64,000 nucleotides of DNA from Phycisphaerae bacterium (GTDB taxonomy: Bacteria; Planctomycetota; Phycisphaerae; UBA1845; UTPLA1). The stretch's first letter is position 1. Each line of letters opens with the position of its first letter. Under the pieces are notes generated by a model. That model saw nothing but the letters and a program-made list of their open reading frames with translations. It made no database searches and had not been told where the DNA came from. Location of the stretch: positions 1 to 64,000 of the forward strand of contig JAKLKO010000018.1 in NCBI GenBank assembly GCA_023150615.1, given 5' to 3'. Position numbers and translations under genes: made by a program. This document shows, in pieces, positions 34,604 through 44,019 of this stretch.

Positions 34604-36559
34604 ATGTCGGGCGCCGCGGCGAACGATCGACGGCCGACCCGACGGCGTATGACCGCGCGCATCGCGACGCTCTATCCTCGTCCACGTCGAGTCATCCCGC
34701 GGCCGGGCGGATGGCTTCCCACGGACGACACGATCGCCATTCCGCGCCCGGCGCCGCCCGAGCTTCTCCGTGCAGCGCGGTGGGTCGCGCGCACGTTGCG
34801 TCCGATCGCGAGGAAACCGCCGCGCATCCGGGCGGTCGACGAGGCGCGTGCAAACGCCCCCGCGGTCCTGATCCGCATCGATGCCGATCGGTTTGAGAAC
34901 GAACAGGCCTATCGGCTGACGGTTTTTCCCCGGCAGATTCGCATCGACGCGGCATCGGCGGTGGGCGCGTGGTATGCGGCGATCACGCTTGCGCAGTGGT
35001 GCGAACGCACGCCGCCGCGCTGTCCGTGCGTTCAGATCGACGATGCACCGCGACTGCGGCATCGCGGCCTGATGCTCGACATCAGCCGCGACAAGGTCCC
35101 GACGATGCGCACGTTGCGGCAGATCGTCGATCTCATGGCGTCGCTCAAGCTCAACGAGCTGCAGCTCTACACCGAGCACACGTTCGCGTATCGTCGGCAC
35201 CGCCGCGTGTGGCGCGACGCGTCGCCGATGACGGCCGCTCAGGTTCGATCGCTCGATCGCTACTGCCGCGAGCGGTTCATCGAGCTCGTGCCGAATCAGA
35301 ACTCGCTCGGGCACATGGAACGCTGGCTCAGGCACCCGCGCTACGCACCACTCGCCGAGGCCACCGGCCCGTATCGCACGCCGTGGGGCGAAGTGCGCAC
35401 GAAACCGACCACACTCGCGCCGACCGATCCGCGATCGCTCAATCTCCTGCGGTCGCTATACGCAGAGCTGCTGCCGAACTTCTCCAGCCGACGATTCAAC
35501 GTCGGCTGCGATGAACCGTTTGAGCTGGGTCAGGGTCGAAGCCGCGCCCGCTGCGATGCGTTGGGCCTCGGACGCGTCTATGTCGATTTCCTCCGCGCGG
35601 TGCATGGACTGCTGCGGCCGCACGGCGTGCGCATGATGTTCTGGAGCGACATCGTCGCGGCGCATCCGGATCAGATACCGCGGCTGCCGCGCGATGCAAT
35701 CCTGCTGGAGTGGGGCTACGAGGCGGACCATCCGTTCGATCAACGATGCCGGCGGTATCGGCGCAGACGTCTGGCGTTCTACGTCTGCCCGGGCACGTCG
35801 AGCTGGTGCAGCTTCGCCGGGCGCACGTCCAACGCGCTCGCCAACATCCGCGCCGCCGCGGCGGCTGCGGTCCGCCACGGCGCGGACGGCCTGCTGCTGA
35901 CGGACTGGGGCGACTTCGGACACCGGCAATACTGGCCCGCCAGCATCGTGCCGCTGACGTTTGCCGCCGGCATGGCGTGGGATGCGAAGGCCAACGGCGC
36001 GGTCGATCCGGCCGACGCGGCGTCGCGGTACGGGTTCGGCGACGTGACGGGACGGGCCGCGCGGCTTTGGATGGACCTCGGGGATGTGCACGAGGCCGGC
36101 GGCGTCCGACTCTCGAATCGCACCGTGCTCTTCTGGTGCATGCAGGCTGCGTTTGATGATGCATCGGCGCTGCGCGGCCTGACGCCCGCGGGCCTGCGGC
36201 GGATGGACGCGTGGCTGCGATCGCTGGCCCGCCGCATGGGCCGCGACGCCGTGCGCTCGGGCTGCGGTCCGCTCACGCGCCGCGAATTGGCCGCGACGCA
36301 CGCCGTTCTCGTGCACGCGGTCCGGCGCGCATCGGCCATGCTCGCTGCGCAGCGCGGCACGAATGTGCGACGCGAAGTGCGGGCGCTGGCCCGCGATATC
36401 GACCGCATCATCGCTCGGCATCGGGAGCTGTGGCTGGCGCGCAATCGGCCGGGCGGACTCCGGGAAAGCCTGGCGAACTACGAGCGATTGAGAGACGAGT
36501 ATCGCAGGCGGCTTCGGAGGGGAGAGCGCGGCGGAAGGGGCAGATCAGCGGCCCGATGA
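34604..36559 (+). CDS. GH20-like beta-N-acetylhexosaminidase
   Basis: GH20 enzymes release terminal GlcNAc or GalNAc by substrate-assisted catalysis. An N-terminal GH20b-like domain is followed by the barrel: RHRGLMLDISRDKVPTMRTL, LMASLKLNELQLYTEHTFAY, and FNVGCDEPFELGQGRSR with the Asp-Glu catalytic pair. The aromatic LLEWGYEADHPFDQ and LLLTDWGDFGHRQYW line the likely pocket. ATG 34649 (MTARIATLYP) is a better start. No signal peptide is seen, so the enzyme may act in the cytosol. The last 70 residues are Arg-rich and helical. It overlaps the convergent anti-sigma gene by 15 bases. Confidence 0.75.
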   Translation: MSGAAANDRRPTRRRMTARIATLYPRPRRVIPRPGGWLPTDDTIAIPRPAPPELLRAARWVARTLRPIARKPPRIRAVDEARANAPAVLIRIDADRFENEQAYRLTVFPRQIRIDAASAVGAWYAAITLAQWCERTPPRCPCVQIDDAPRLRHRGLMLDISRDKVPTMRTLRQIVDLMASLKLNELQLYTEHTFAYRRHRRVWRDASPMTAAQVRSLDRYCRERFIELVPNQNSLGHMERWLRHPRYAPLAEATGPYRTPWGEVRTKPTTLAPTDPRSLNLLRSLYAELLPNFSSRRFNVGCDEPFELGQGRSRARCDALGLGRVYVDFLRAVHGLLRPHGVRMMFWSDIVAAHPDQIPRLPRDAILLEWGYEADHPFDQRCRRYRRRRLAFYVCPGTSSWCSFAGRTSNALANIRAAAAAAVRHGADGLLLTDWGDFGHRQYWPASIVPLTFAAGMAWDAKANGAVDPADAASRYGFGDVTGRAARLWMDLGDVHEAGGVRLSNRTVLFWCMQAAFDDASALRGLTPAGLRRMDAWLRSLARRMGRDAVRSGCGPLTRRELAATHAVLVHAVRRASAMLAAQRGTNVRREVRALARDIDRIIARHRELWLARNRPGGLRESLANYERLRDEYRRRLRRGERGGRGRSAAR

Positions 36560-37471
36560 GGCATCGTGCCAGAGCATGGCATACCCGCCGGCGAAGCGCG
36601 CCATAGCCATGCGGGCGGAGTTGACCATTCGCATCATGTCGCGCGCCGGCAATGTCGCGCAGCAGACGTACGTGGTCTCGTCGTCGTGCCAGGCAACGAC
36701 GGCGTACTGGTCGTCGCCGTGCTCGACCTCGAACGTGCGCCAGCGATCGCGGCTGGCCAGTGTCAGCTTGGCGTCGGACTGGCCGTCAAGGCTCTGCCAG
36801 CGCGGCACGCTGAAGAAGCTGAAGCGCTGCGCGTTGTCGGCGACGTAGAGGATGTGGCCGCCGGGCTGATCGGGCTGGAGGCCGCAGAAGTTCGCCGATT
36901 CAAAGCGGAAGCCGAACTCGCTGAGGTCCGGGGCGAGGGCCGTGATGCGGTCTTCGTAGTGCCGCGTGAGGGCGGAGGCAACCTGCACGCGGTCGTGCGG
37001 CAGGTCGGGATGCTGGTGCGCATCGGCGCGGCGACAGCACTCGGCGTGAACGTCGACCACGTGGCTCGCCGCCGATCCGCCGCGATTGACGAAGTCGGCG
37101 CTCGGCGGATCCTCCGACGGAATCGGTCGGAGCGACTGCCAGAGGGTAAACGACATCAGCGCGATCGACGCCGCCGCAGCCATGGGGACGGCCCAGGCGA
37201 TCCAGCGCGGTCGCGCGGGCCGGGCCGAGCGGCCGGGGGCGGCGCGCGTCGGGTCAATGGATCGGCGCACGCGCTCGGCGAGTCCGGCCGGGACCGGGGC
37301 GGCGAGGGCGGTGCGGCGCACGGCGGTCCGCAGGTGCTGCTGATCGCTTGCGATCCGCGCGCAGTGCGGACACATCTTGAGGTGGTCGAGCACCTCGCAA
37401 TTGTCCTTCACGGACAGCTCCCCGTCCGCGAAGGCATACAGGTATCGACGTGCGGTCTGGCAGTTGATCAT
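36545..37471 (-). CDS. Transmembrane anti-sigma factor with zinc-finger domain
   Basis: An N-terminal zf-HC2 (ASD) domain, CQTARRYLYAFADGEL...HLKMCPHCAR, carries the HxxxCxxC zinc motif that binds ECF sigma factors. One membrane helix at about 90-110 (WIAWAVPMAAAASIALMSFT) and a periplasmic domain of about 190 residues (GFRFESANFCGLQPDQPGGH; WRTFEVEHGDDQYAVVAWHD) follow. The start overlaps the sigma stop by four bases. Release of the sigma factor probably follows an envelope signal sensed by the outer domain. Confidence 0.85.
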   Translation of the reverse strand: MINCQTARRYLYAFADGELSVKDNCEVLDHLKMCPHCARIASDQQHLRTAVRRTALAAPVPAGLAERVRRSIDPTRAAPGRSARPARPRWIAWAVPMAAAASIALMSFTLWQSLRPIPSEDPPSADFVNRGGSAASHVVDVHAECCRRADAHQHPDLPHDRVQVASALTRHYEDRITALAPDLSEFGFRFESANFCGLQPDQPGGHILYVADNAQRFSFFSVPRWQSLDGQSDAKLTLASRDRWRTFEVEHGDDQYAVVAWHDDETTYVCCATLPARDMMRMVNSARMAMARFAGGYAMLWHDASSGR

Positions 37472-38178
37472 CGTTCGAGCGGCCCGGCCTTGATCCGGCG
37501 TTCAGCCGCGTACTCCGCCAAGTTCTGTCCCAACAGTTGCCGTGCCCGATACAGTCGACTCATCACGGTTCCCAGCGGGCACTCCAGTACGGTTGCGATC
37601 TCCTTGTAGCTCAGTTCGCCGAGGGCCCACAGCAGCAGGACCTCCCGATACTCAGGAACGAGCGAATCGATCGCGCGTTTCAGTTCCTCGTCAAACCCCT
37701 CCCAGTCCATCTGACCCGCCGCCAGTTCCGGCAACGGATCGCGCTCCAGCTCCGCCGCGAAGTGGTCGAAGTCCACGTCGCTCAGCAGCGACGGCTGCCG
37801 TCCCGCCTGCGATCGGCGCGTGTAGAACGCGTTGTGCAGGATCTTCAGCAGCCAGGCCTTCGCCCCGTGTTCGCGAAGATCGAATCGCGAGAACGCACGG
37901 TGCGCCCGCAGAAACGTCTCCTGAACCAGATCGTCGGCTTCTGCCGCGCTCCCCGACAGGCGAAGGGCCATTCGGTAGATCAGATCGAGGTGGCATAGCG
38001 CTACGTCCTCGAAGCGCGCAACCGCAACCGACGAACCAGGGCTCGCACCCCGGAGTGACCCCGAGTCGGACTGGCGCTGCTTTAACCGTCGATTTGCCAC
38101 CGAAATTCCCGCATTCCGGCTGAACGGCCCGATCCGCCGGCCCGGGGACGGATGGGCGGGCTTTTCACACATCGGCAT
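37468..38178 (-). CDS. ECF sigma factor
   Basis: Region 2: YRMALRLSGSAAEADDLVQE and TFLRAHRAFSRF, then KAWLLKILHNAFYTRRS; region 4: SLVPEYREVLLLWALGELSY and KEIATVLECPLGTVMSRLYR. The first 50 residues are polar and unlike the family; internal starts (GTG codons before VANRRLKQ or VAVARFED) are more likely than the listed ATG. It is followed, with a 4-bp overlap, by its transmembrane anti-sigma factor. The promoter region is shared with the divergent lipoprotein at 38464. Confidence 0.88.
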   Translation of the reverse strand: MPMCEKPAHPSPGRRIGPFSRNAGISVANRRLKQRQSDSGSLRGASPGSSVAVARFEDVALCHLDLIYRMALRLSGSAAEADDLVQETFLRAHRAFSRFDLREHGAKAWLLKILHNAFYTRRSQAGRQPSLLSDVDFDHFAAELERDPLPELAAGQMDWEGFDEELKRAIDSLVPEYREVLLLWALGELSYKEIATVLECPLGTVMSRLYRARQLLGQNLAEYAAERRIKAGPLER

Positions 38179-38463
38179 TCTAGCACGTCCGTGGCAGGGT
38201 CCGAAACGAAAACCGGCAGCTCAACGGACCAGCGGGTTGCTTCGTGTGACATCGTCCCGGAGAAGCGCGTCCGATTATGTCGGCCTCTACAGGAAAACAC
38301 GCATGCCATTTGCCTTTCATCCGTCGGGTATGTGACGCTTTGAACAATGTCGGAGCTAGTACGGATTGCGGGCCGGGACCGAGGCGCGCGCGGTTTCGCG
38401 CGGTGCCGTGCCGATCGGCGGGTACGGGAATCCGTCGCGCGCGGCGCGCGGAGCCCCGGGTGC

Positions 38464-39204
38464 GTGAGGATCGCTTTGTCCATCTCGTTTCGGTCGCTTC
38501 CGATGATGGCGTTCGGCCTGCTTCTAGGGTTGGCCGGTTGTGGAACCGAGTCGGGCGGCTCGATTTCATCGATCTTCAACAACAACGGAAACATCTCATT
38601 TCCGGTTCCGGACACCGACGGCGACGGGATTCCGGACGCAATCGATCCGCACCCGACCAATGCCGACGCGGACGGGGACGGGATCATCGACGGCGTCGAT
38701 TCCGACGTCGACGACGACTTCCTCGTCAATCCCGAGGACCCCGCGCCGTGGAACCCGGACATCGACGGCGATGGCATTCTCGACGGGCTTGATGGCGCGC
38801 CGACCGATCCTGACACGAATACCAATGGGTTGAGCGACGGCCTCGAGTCGGACAACGACAGCGACGGCAGCGTCGACTTCATCGATGGCGCTCCGGCCAA
38901 TCCCGACGTCGATCAGAACGGGATCGTCGACGGCTTCCAGAACGACTACGACAACGACGGCATCATCGACGCGATGGACCCCGATCCCACGCTGCCCGAT
39001 GCGAACAACAACGGCATCGTGGACGGCTCCGATCCATCGTACGACCCCGCGCCGTCGCCATATGCACAGGACGGCGAAGGAACCGACGCGGACTCGGACG
39101 GCCTGTTCGTCGGCTTCGACCCGAGCGACGCCGAACCGGACTACGACGGCGACGGCATGCTCGACGGCGAAGATCCGAATCCGCTGGATCCGTCGGTCTT
39201 CTGA
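38464..39204 (+). CDS. Lipoprotein with thrombospondin type 3 calcium-binding repeats
   Basis: GTG 38464 gives VRIALSISFRSLPMMAFGLL with lipobox LGLAGC. The mature protein is a string of Asp-rich units such as DTDGDGIPDAIDPHP, DADGDGIIDGVDSD, DIDGDGILDGLDGAP, DYDNDGIIDAMDPDP and DYDGDGMLDGEDPNP, about ten in all. TSP3 repeats wrap calcium ions and form rigid extracellular rods. No other domain is present. It is divergent from the ECF sigma gene, and could be a member of its regulon (inference). Confidence 0.82.
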   Translation: MRIALSISFRSLPMMAFGLLLGLAGCGTESGGSISSIFNNNGNISFPVPDTDGDGIPDAIDPHPTNADADGDGIIDGVDSDVDDDFLVNPEDPAPWNPDIDGDGILDGLDGAPTDPDTNTNGLSDGLESDNDSDGSVDFIDGAPANPDVDQNGIVDGFQNDYDNDGIIDAMDPDPTLPDANNNGIVDGSDPSYDPAPSPYAQDGEGTDADSDGLFVGFDPSDAEPDYDGDGMLDGEDPNPLDPSVF

Positions 39205-39274
39205 TCTGCGCAGCGCCGCGAAGCTCCGTCGCGCCGATTGACAGCGCGAGCACCGCCGCCGACGATCCTCAACC

Positions 39275-40231
39275 ATGCGTGCAATCGTCTTTGACGGCTC
39301 GCTGCGCTGCGTCGCCGATCGGCCGACGCCGGCGCGCCGCGATGCGGACGTCCTGATCCGCGTCCACCTCGCCGGCCTCTGCGCGACCGATCTCGAGATC
39401 ACCCGGGGCTACATGGACTTCGCCGGCGTGCCCGGCCACGAATTCGTCGGCACGGTGGAAGAGGGTCCGGACGCGCTCCGCGGAAAGCGCGTCGTCGGCG
39501 AGATCAACTGCGTCTGCGGCAAGTGCGACCTCTGCACGGGCGGACTGGCGAACCACTGCCGCTCGCGCACCGTCCTCGGCATCGCCGGGCGCGATGGCGC
39601 ATTCGCCGATTTCCTCGCCCTGCCTGCCGTCAACTGCCACATCGTCCCGCCGGAACTCTCCGACGAGGAGGCTGTCTTCGTCGAGCCGCTCGCCGCGGCG
39701 ATCCAGATCACACGGCAAGTCAAGCTGGAGCCGAAGCTGCGCGTGACGGTCCTCGGATCCGGCCGGCTCGGCACGCTCGTGGCGCAGGTGCTCGCGTCCC
39801 GCGGATGCCGGCCCGTCGTCGTCGGCCGCAATCCCGAGACGCTCGGCCGATTGGACCGCAGGGGCATTCAGACGGCGCTGGTGCGCGACGTACAGCGCTT
39901 TGGCGATCAGGACCTCGTCGTCGATTGCACCGGCTCGCCGGAAGGTGCATCGCTGGCGCTGAAGTTCGTGCGGCCGCGCGGCACGATTGTCATGAAGTCC
40001 ACGTGCGCCGCGGCCGTGCCGCTCGATCTTGCGCCGCTCGTGGTCAACGAAGTGACGCTGCTCGGCAGTCGATGCGGTCCGTTTCCGGAAGCGATCGCGG
40101 CACTAGTGCGCCGCGAAGTCGAGGTCCGTTCGATGATTCAGCGCCAGTTCCCGCTGTCGCGCGGCCTCGAGGCATTCGAGACCGCGAGCAAGCCGGGTTC
40201 GCTCAAGATTCTCGTGAAGGCGGGCGCGTGA
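39275..40231 (+). CDS. Zinc-dependent medium-chain alcohol dehydrogenase
   Basis: MDR family. Catalytic zinc ligands in LAGLCATDLEI (Cys) and VPGHEFVG (His-Glu); structural zinc loop CVCGKCDLCTGGLANHC; NAD(P)-binding LGSGRLGTLVAQVL. At 318 residues it is slightly short for the family (about 340-350). The substrate is not clear; polyol or threonine dehydrogenase-like proteins are closest in pattern. The stop overlaps the next gene by four bases (GTGA). Confidence 0.87.
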   Translation: MRAIVFDGSLRCVADRPTPARRDADVLIRVHLAGLCATDLEITRGYMDFAGVPGHEFVGTVEEGPDALRGKRVVGEINCVCGKCDLCTGGLANHCRSRTVLGIAGRDGAFADFLALPAVNCHIVPPELSDEEAVFVEPLAAAIQITRQVKLEPKLRVTVLGSGRLGTLVAQVLASRGCRPVVVGRNPETLGRLDRRGIQTALVRDVQRFGDQDLVVDCTGSPEGASLALKFVRPRGTIVMKSTCAAAVPLDLAPLVVNEVTLLGSRCGPFPEAIAALVRREVEVRSMIQRQFPLSRGLEAFETASKPGSLKILVKAGA

Positions 40232-41025
40232 ACGAGTTCCCCACGGTCCAGCTTTCCAGCGAACCGTTCGAGGATGCTGCGCTGCTGCGGTTTCCGGCGC
40301 TGTCGCGGGTCGATGGACTCGTCCACGCCGTGACGACCCAGCCGTGGAACATGGCGCCGCATCGCGGTCCGCACGCGGCCCAGGCCATCGAACGGCGCCG
40401 GCGCATTTGCGAGCATCTGGGCGTTCCGTTCCAGCGCCTGACCGCGGCGGAGCAGATTCATAGTCACCACGTCGTTCGCGTGCGGCCATCGGACGTCGGC
40501 GCGGGCCGGATGCGTCGTGATGACGCGGTGCGCTTCGTCGATGGCCTGGTCTGCGACCTTGCGCAGACGCCGCTCCTGCAACTGTCGGCCGATTGCCCGC
40601 TGCTGCTGGTGGTCGATCCGCCGCACCGCGCGCTGGGCGTTGCGCACGCGAGCTGGCGTGGGACCGTCAGCCGAATCGCAGAGCACCTCGTGGCGTTGAT
40701 GCAGCGCGAATTCGCCAGCCGGCCCGACGCGCTCCGCGCGGGGATCTGCCCCTGCGCAGGCGCTTCCTGTTACGAGGTCGGCGAGGAAGTGGCCCGGATC
40801 GCGCGGAACCTGCTTCCCGACGCCGATCAATTCCTGCCGCGGCTCGGGGGAAAGTACGCGTTTGATCTTCGCGCCGCGAACGCCGCGCAGCTCCAGCGCG
40901 CCGGCGTGCCGGCCGCTTACATCGAGGTCGCCGGCGAGTGCACCATCACGGACCCACGGTTCTTCTCCCACCGGCGCGAGGGCGCTCAGACGGGCCGGTT
41001 CGCACTCATTGCCGCGTGGCACTGA
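40228..41025 (+). CDS. YfiH/LACC1-family purine nucleoside phosphorylase-like protein
   Basis: The family (formerly polyphenol oxidase) includes multicopper/zinc enzymes that phosphorolyse or deaminate purine nucleosides. Motifs: AAEQIHSHHVVRV, LQLSADCPLLLVVD, and GVAHASWRGTVSRI (usually HAGWRG), with later CAGASCYEVGEEVA and FFSHRREGAQTGRFA. GTG 40228 overlaps the dehydrogenase stop. 265 residues, usual length. Confidence 0.87.
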   Translation: MNEFPTVQLSSEPFEDAALLRFPALSRVDGLVHAVTTQPWNMAPHRGPHAAQAIERRRRICEHLGVPFQRLTAAEQIHSHHVVRVRPSDVGAGRMRRDDAVRFVDGLVCDLAQTPLLQLSADCPLLLVVDPPHRALGVAHASWRGTVSRIAEHLVALMQREFASRPDALRAGICPCAGASCYEVGEEVARIARNLLPDADQFLPRLGGKYAFDLRAANAAQLQRAGVPAAYIEVAGECTITDPRFFSHRREGAQTGRFALIAAWH

Positions 41026-41158
41026 CGCGCATCGGCGCGACCGATAACGCGAGCGGGCCGCAATCCTGTGATGATCTTCAACCGCCGTCGACCTGAAACG
41101 ACGGTCGACGCCGCTCTGCGCCGATATCGATGCGGAGTCACCGCACGAGGAATCGGAC

Positions 41159-41857
41159 ATGGAAAAGTCGATCGTACTGTGTTCCGGGGGGCTGAACTCG
41201 GCTGTCGTGCTGGCGCTGGCGAAGCAGTCGGGCGGCGTTGCGGCGGTGCACGCCGCGCTGCCGACGCGCGCTGCGGTCCGCGAGGCGGAGGCGTTCGAGA
41301 AGCTCGCGAGCCACTTCGGCGTGCGCGAGCGGCTCGTGCTGGAAATGCCATGGTTCGGCAAAGTCGGCGGCAATGCGCGCGTCGACCGGCGGATCGAGAT
41401 GGAGGACGCGCTGGCGATCACGCGCACGCCGTCGCGCTGCCACGTGCCGGGGCTGATCGGATCGCTGCTGCATGCGGCCTTCGCGGCGGCGCAGACCCTG
41501 CGGATCCAGCGCATCTGGCTCGGCGTCAGCGAGAACCTCGGTCCGCCCGCGCCGCCGACCTCCGAGCTCTACCCGGACTACTCCCGCGAGTACATCGCCA
41601 TGGTCCAGGACGCGCTCCAGCTCGCGAGCGGCGACGGGAACATCAGGGTCGAGACCCCGCTGGTCGACCTGTCGCGCGGCGACGTGATACGGCTGGGGGC
41701 GCGCCTCGAAGTGCCCTTCAAGCTCACGTGGTCGTGCGTCGCCGCGGCCGATGCGCCGTGCCAGCGCTGCCCGGCCTGCGCGACGCGCGGGCGAGGGTTC
41801 ATCGACGCCGCCATGCCCGATCCACTGTACGGTCCCGCGACGGCCGCGTCGGTCTGA
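41159..41857 (+). CDS. queC: 7-cyano-7-deazaguanine synthase
   Basis: Converts 7-carboxy-7-deazaguanine to preQ0 with ATP and ammonia. PP-loop at the N-terminus, here LCSGGLNSAVVLALA with Asn at the usual Asp of SGGxDS; YPDYSREYIAMVQDALQLAS; and the zinc-binding tail SCVAAADAPCQRCPACATRG with four Cys. 232 residues, usual size. queD, queE and queF are not nearby. The Asn change in the PP-loop also occurs in divergent members, but activity is less certain than the fold. Confidence 0.82.
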   Translation: MEKSIVLCSGGLNSAVVLALAKQSGGVAAVHAALPTRAAVREAEAFEKLASHFGVRERLVLEMPWFGKVGGNARVDRRIEMEDALAITRTPSRCHVPGLIGSLLHAAFAAAQTLRIQRIWLGVSENLGPPAPPTSELYPDYSREYIAMVQDALQLASGDGNIRVETPLVDLSRGDVIRLGARLEVPFKLTWSCVAAADAPCQRCPACATRGRGFIDAAMPDPLYGPATAASV

Positions 41858-41859
41858 CG

Positions 41860-43989
41860 TCACATCCGTTCAAGGACGTCGATCCCGAGCAGTTCGAGTC
41901 CGATCCGCAGCGCCCGCGCCGTCAGTCCGCACAGGCGCTCTCGCGACGCGCGAACCTCGGCGTTCTCGGCTTTCAACACCGGGCAGTGTTCGTAAAACGC
42001 CATCAGCCGCGCGGAAAGTTCATACAGGTACTCGCACAGCAGGTGCGGCAGCAGCGATTCACCCACCGCGTCGAGCGTCTCGGGGAGCTGGAGGATCTTC
42101 AGCCCCAGCGCGACCTCGGCCGGGTGCGACAGCCGGATCGGCGCGGCATCGACGGCCGCATGGGAGTCCGTGCCCGCCTTACGCGCGATGCTCCGCAGCC
42201 GGGCATAGGCGTACATCAGGTACGGCGCGGTGTTGCCCTGCATCGCGAGCATCTTGGGCCAACTGAACACGTAGTCGCTGGACCGGTTTTGGCTGAGGTC
42301 CGCATACTTCACCGCACCGACGCCGACGGCGTGCGCGATCCGTCGCTTGTGGTCCTCGCTCAGCGGATCGAGGCCCATCTCGGCCCGCTTCGGTTCGTTT
42401 TCGTCGACCAGCGCGCGGGCCCGTCGCTCAGCCTCATCGAGCAGATCGACGAGCAGGACGCTGTCGCCGCTCCGTGTCCGCAGCATCTTGCGATCTTCGC
42501 CGAGCACCGAACCGAACATGACGTGCTCGAGCCGCACGCCGTCGGCCCAGCCCAGCGCGCGGAGCGCTGAGAAGAGCATCTCGAAGTGCAGCTTCTGCGG
42601 GGCGCCGACGACGTAGGCGATGCGGTCGGCGCCCAGCCCGCCGCCCTTGGCGCTCAGTCCGGCCGCCAGCGCTGCGGAGCGCAGCCGGATCGGCCGACGC
42701 GTCGGGTGGGCGATGCGGAACAGCGCCGCGGCGAGATCGGTCGTTGAATAGAGGTATGCGCCGTCCGACTTGCGAATGATCATCGGCAGCGAGTCGCCTT
42801 GGGGTCCCTTGAACGCGGGAGTTCCGTCGGGCTTCTCAAAGAAAATGCACAGCGCGCCGCGATCGACGCGACACACGGCGCGGATCGCGCTCGTGTCGCC
42901 GGCGCGCGGCTCGGCCAGCGCGGCCGACAGCTCCTCAGCGACGCCCGGCAGCAGGTCGTGGTAGAAACTCTCGCCGCGGACGTCCGAGTCGCGCAGCAGC
43001 ACGCCGAGCCGCTCGTAGATCTCAGTGCACCGCCGCAGACTCGATTGCACCGCCGTCCGCCACGCGAACAGTTCCTGCTCGTCGGCGTCGCTGCCGCGCT
43101 GAAGCATCGCAACCACGTGGTTCGACACCGACGCCAGCGGCACGGCCTGTCCGTTCCGCGGATCGACGATCCGCAGGTCCGATCCTTCCGCCGCGGACTC
43201 AACCGCATTCACGTACTGGTAGGCCGGAAGCAGTTCGTCGTACTGGAATCGCTGCGCGCGGAGGAACTCGTAGAACTCCCGGCCATCCACGTCGCGATCC
43301 AGCTCCGCCTGGTGCTCCGCGGCGATCTGGGCCAGCGTGGCGGCGCGCTGCAGCGGGTTTGACAGCTCGGTCGTGCGGCGCACGAACGTTTCGGTGGATT
43401 CGCCGCGCCGCCGCAGCGCGAACAGGTGCCACAGCGCGAGGATGATCATGCCGAACTGCGTCCCCCAGTCGCCGATGTGGTTCTGCCGGGTGACTTCGTG
43501 ACCGGCGAACGAGAGCACGCGCACGAGGCAGTCGCCGATGATCGTCGATCGCAGATGCCCGACGTGCATCGGCTTCGCCACGTTCGGCGACGAGTAGTCC
43601 ACGACGATCGTCTGTCGCCGCCCAGTCGGGACGGTGGCGATGCCCAGCCGGTCCGACGGCTGCTCCGGCGGCGTGGCGTTCAGACACGATTCGAGGTACT
43701 CGCGCTTGAGACGGATGTTGATGAAGCCCGGACCGGCTACCTGCAGAACGAACGGCGCCGGACCGCGCTGCAGGAGCATCGACAACGCCTCGACAAGGCG
43801 GTCGGCGACCTCGCGCGGCGTCAAGCCCAGCCGCTTCGCCAGGCTCATCGCGACGTTGCACTGGTAGTCGCCGAGCGCCGGATCGGCCGTGTGCTTGATG
43901 AGCGGATCGATGCCGCGCCCGTGCTCCGCGAACGCGGACTCCAGCGCGGCGGAGAAGACCTCACGCAGTTCGCCGAGCAGGCTATTCAC
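41860..43989 (-). CDS. argS: Arginyl-tRNA synthetase
   Basis: Charges tRNA-Arg. N-terminal Arg_tRNA_synt_N domain (DYQCNVAMSLAKRLG), HIGH-type motif YSSPNVAKPMHVGHLRSTII, QNHIGDWGTQFGMII, KMSK-type loop EDRKMLRTRSGDSV, and a DALR anticodon domain ending SRERLCGLTARALRIGLELL. 709 residues, about 130 more than E. coli ArgS; the extra sequence lies mainly between GDWGTQFGM and GESFYHDLLP. Its promoter and start follow rsfS with 30 bases between. Confidence 0.95.
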   Translation of the reverse strand: MNSLLGELREVFSAALESAFAEHGRGIDPLIKHTADPALGDYQCNVAMSLAKRLGLTPREVADRLVEALSMLLQRGPAPFVLQVAGPGFINIRLKREYLESCLNATPPEQPSDRLGIATVPTGRRQTIVVDYSSPNVAKPMHVGHLRSTIIGDCLVRVLSFAGHEVTRQNHIGDWGTQFGMIILALWHLFALRRRGESTETFVRRTTELSNPLQRAATLAQIAAEHQAELDRDVDGREFYEFLRAQRFQYDELLPAYQYVNAVESAAEGSDLRIVDPRNGQAVPLASVSNHVVAMLQRGSDADEQELFAWRTAVQSSLRRCTEIYERLGVLLRDSDVRGESFYHDLLPGVAEELSAALAEPRAGDTSAIRAVCRVDRGALCIFFEKPDGTPAFKGPQGDSLPMIIRKSDGAYLYSTTDLAAALFRIAHPTRRPIRLRSAALAAGLSAKGGGLGADRIAYVVGAPQKLHFEMLFSALRALGWADGVRLEHVMFGSVLGEDRKMLRTRSGDSVLLVDLLDEAERRARALVDENEPKRAEMGLDPLSEDHKRRIAHAVGVGAVKYADLSQNRSSDYVFSWPKMLAMQGNTAPYLMYAYARLRSIARKAGTDSHAAVDAAPIRLSHPAEVALGLKILQLPETLDAVGESLLPHLLCEYLYELSARLMAFYEHCPVLKAENAEVRASRERLCGLTARALRIGLELLGIDVLERM

Positions 43990-44019
43990 GATTTCTCCCC
44001 GGCGGGCGACGGGTGCCGA

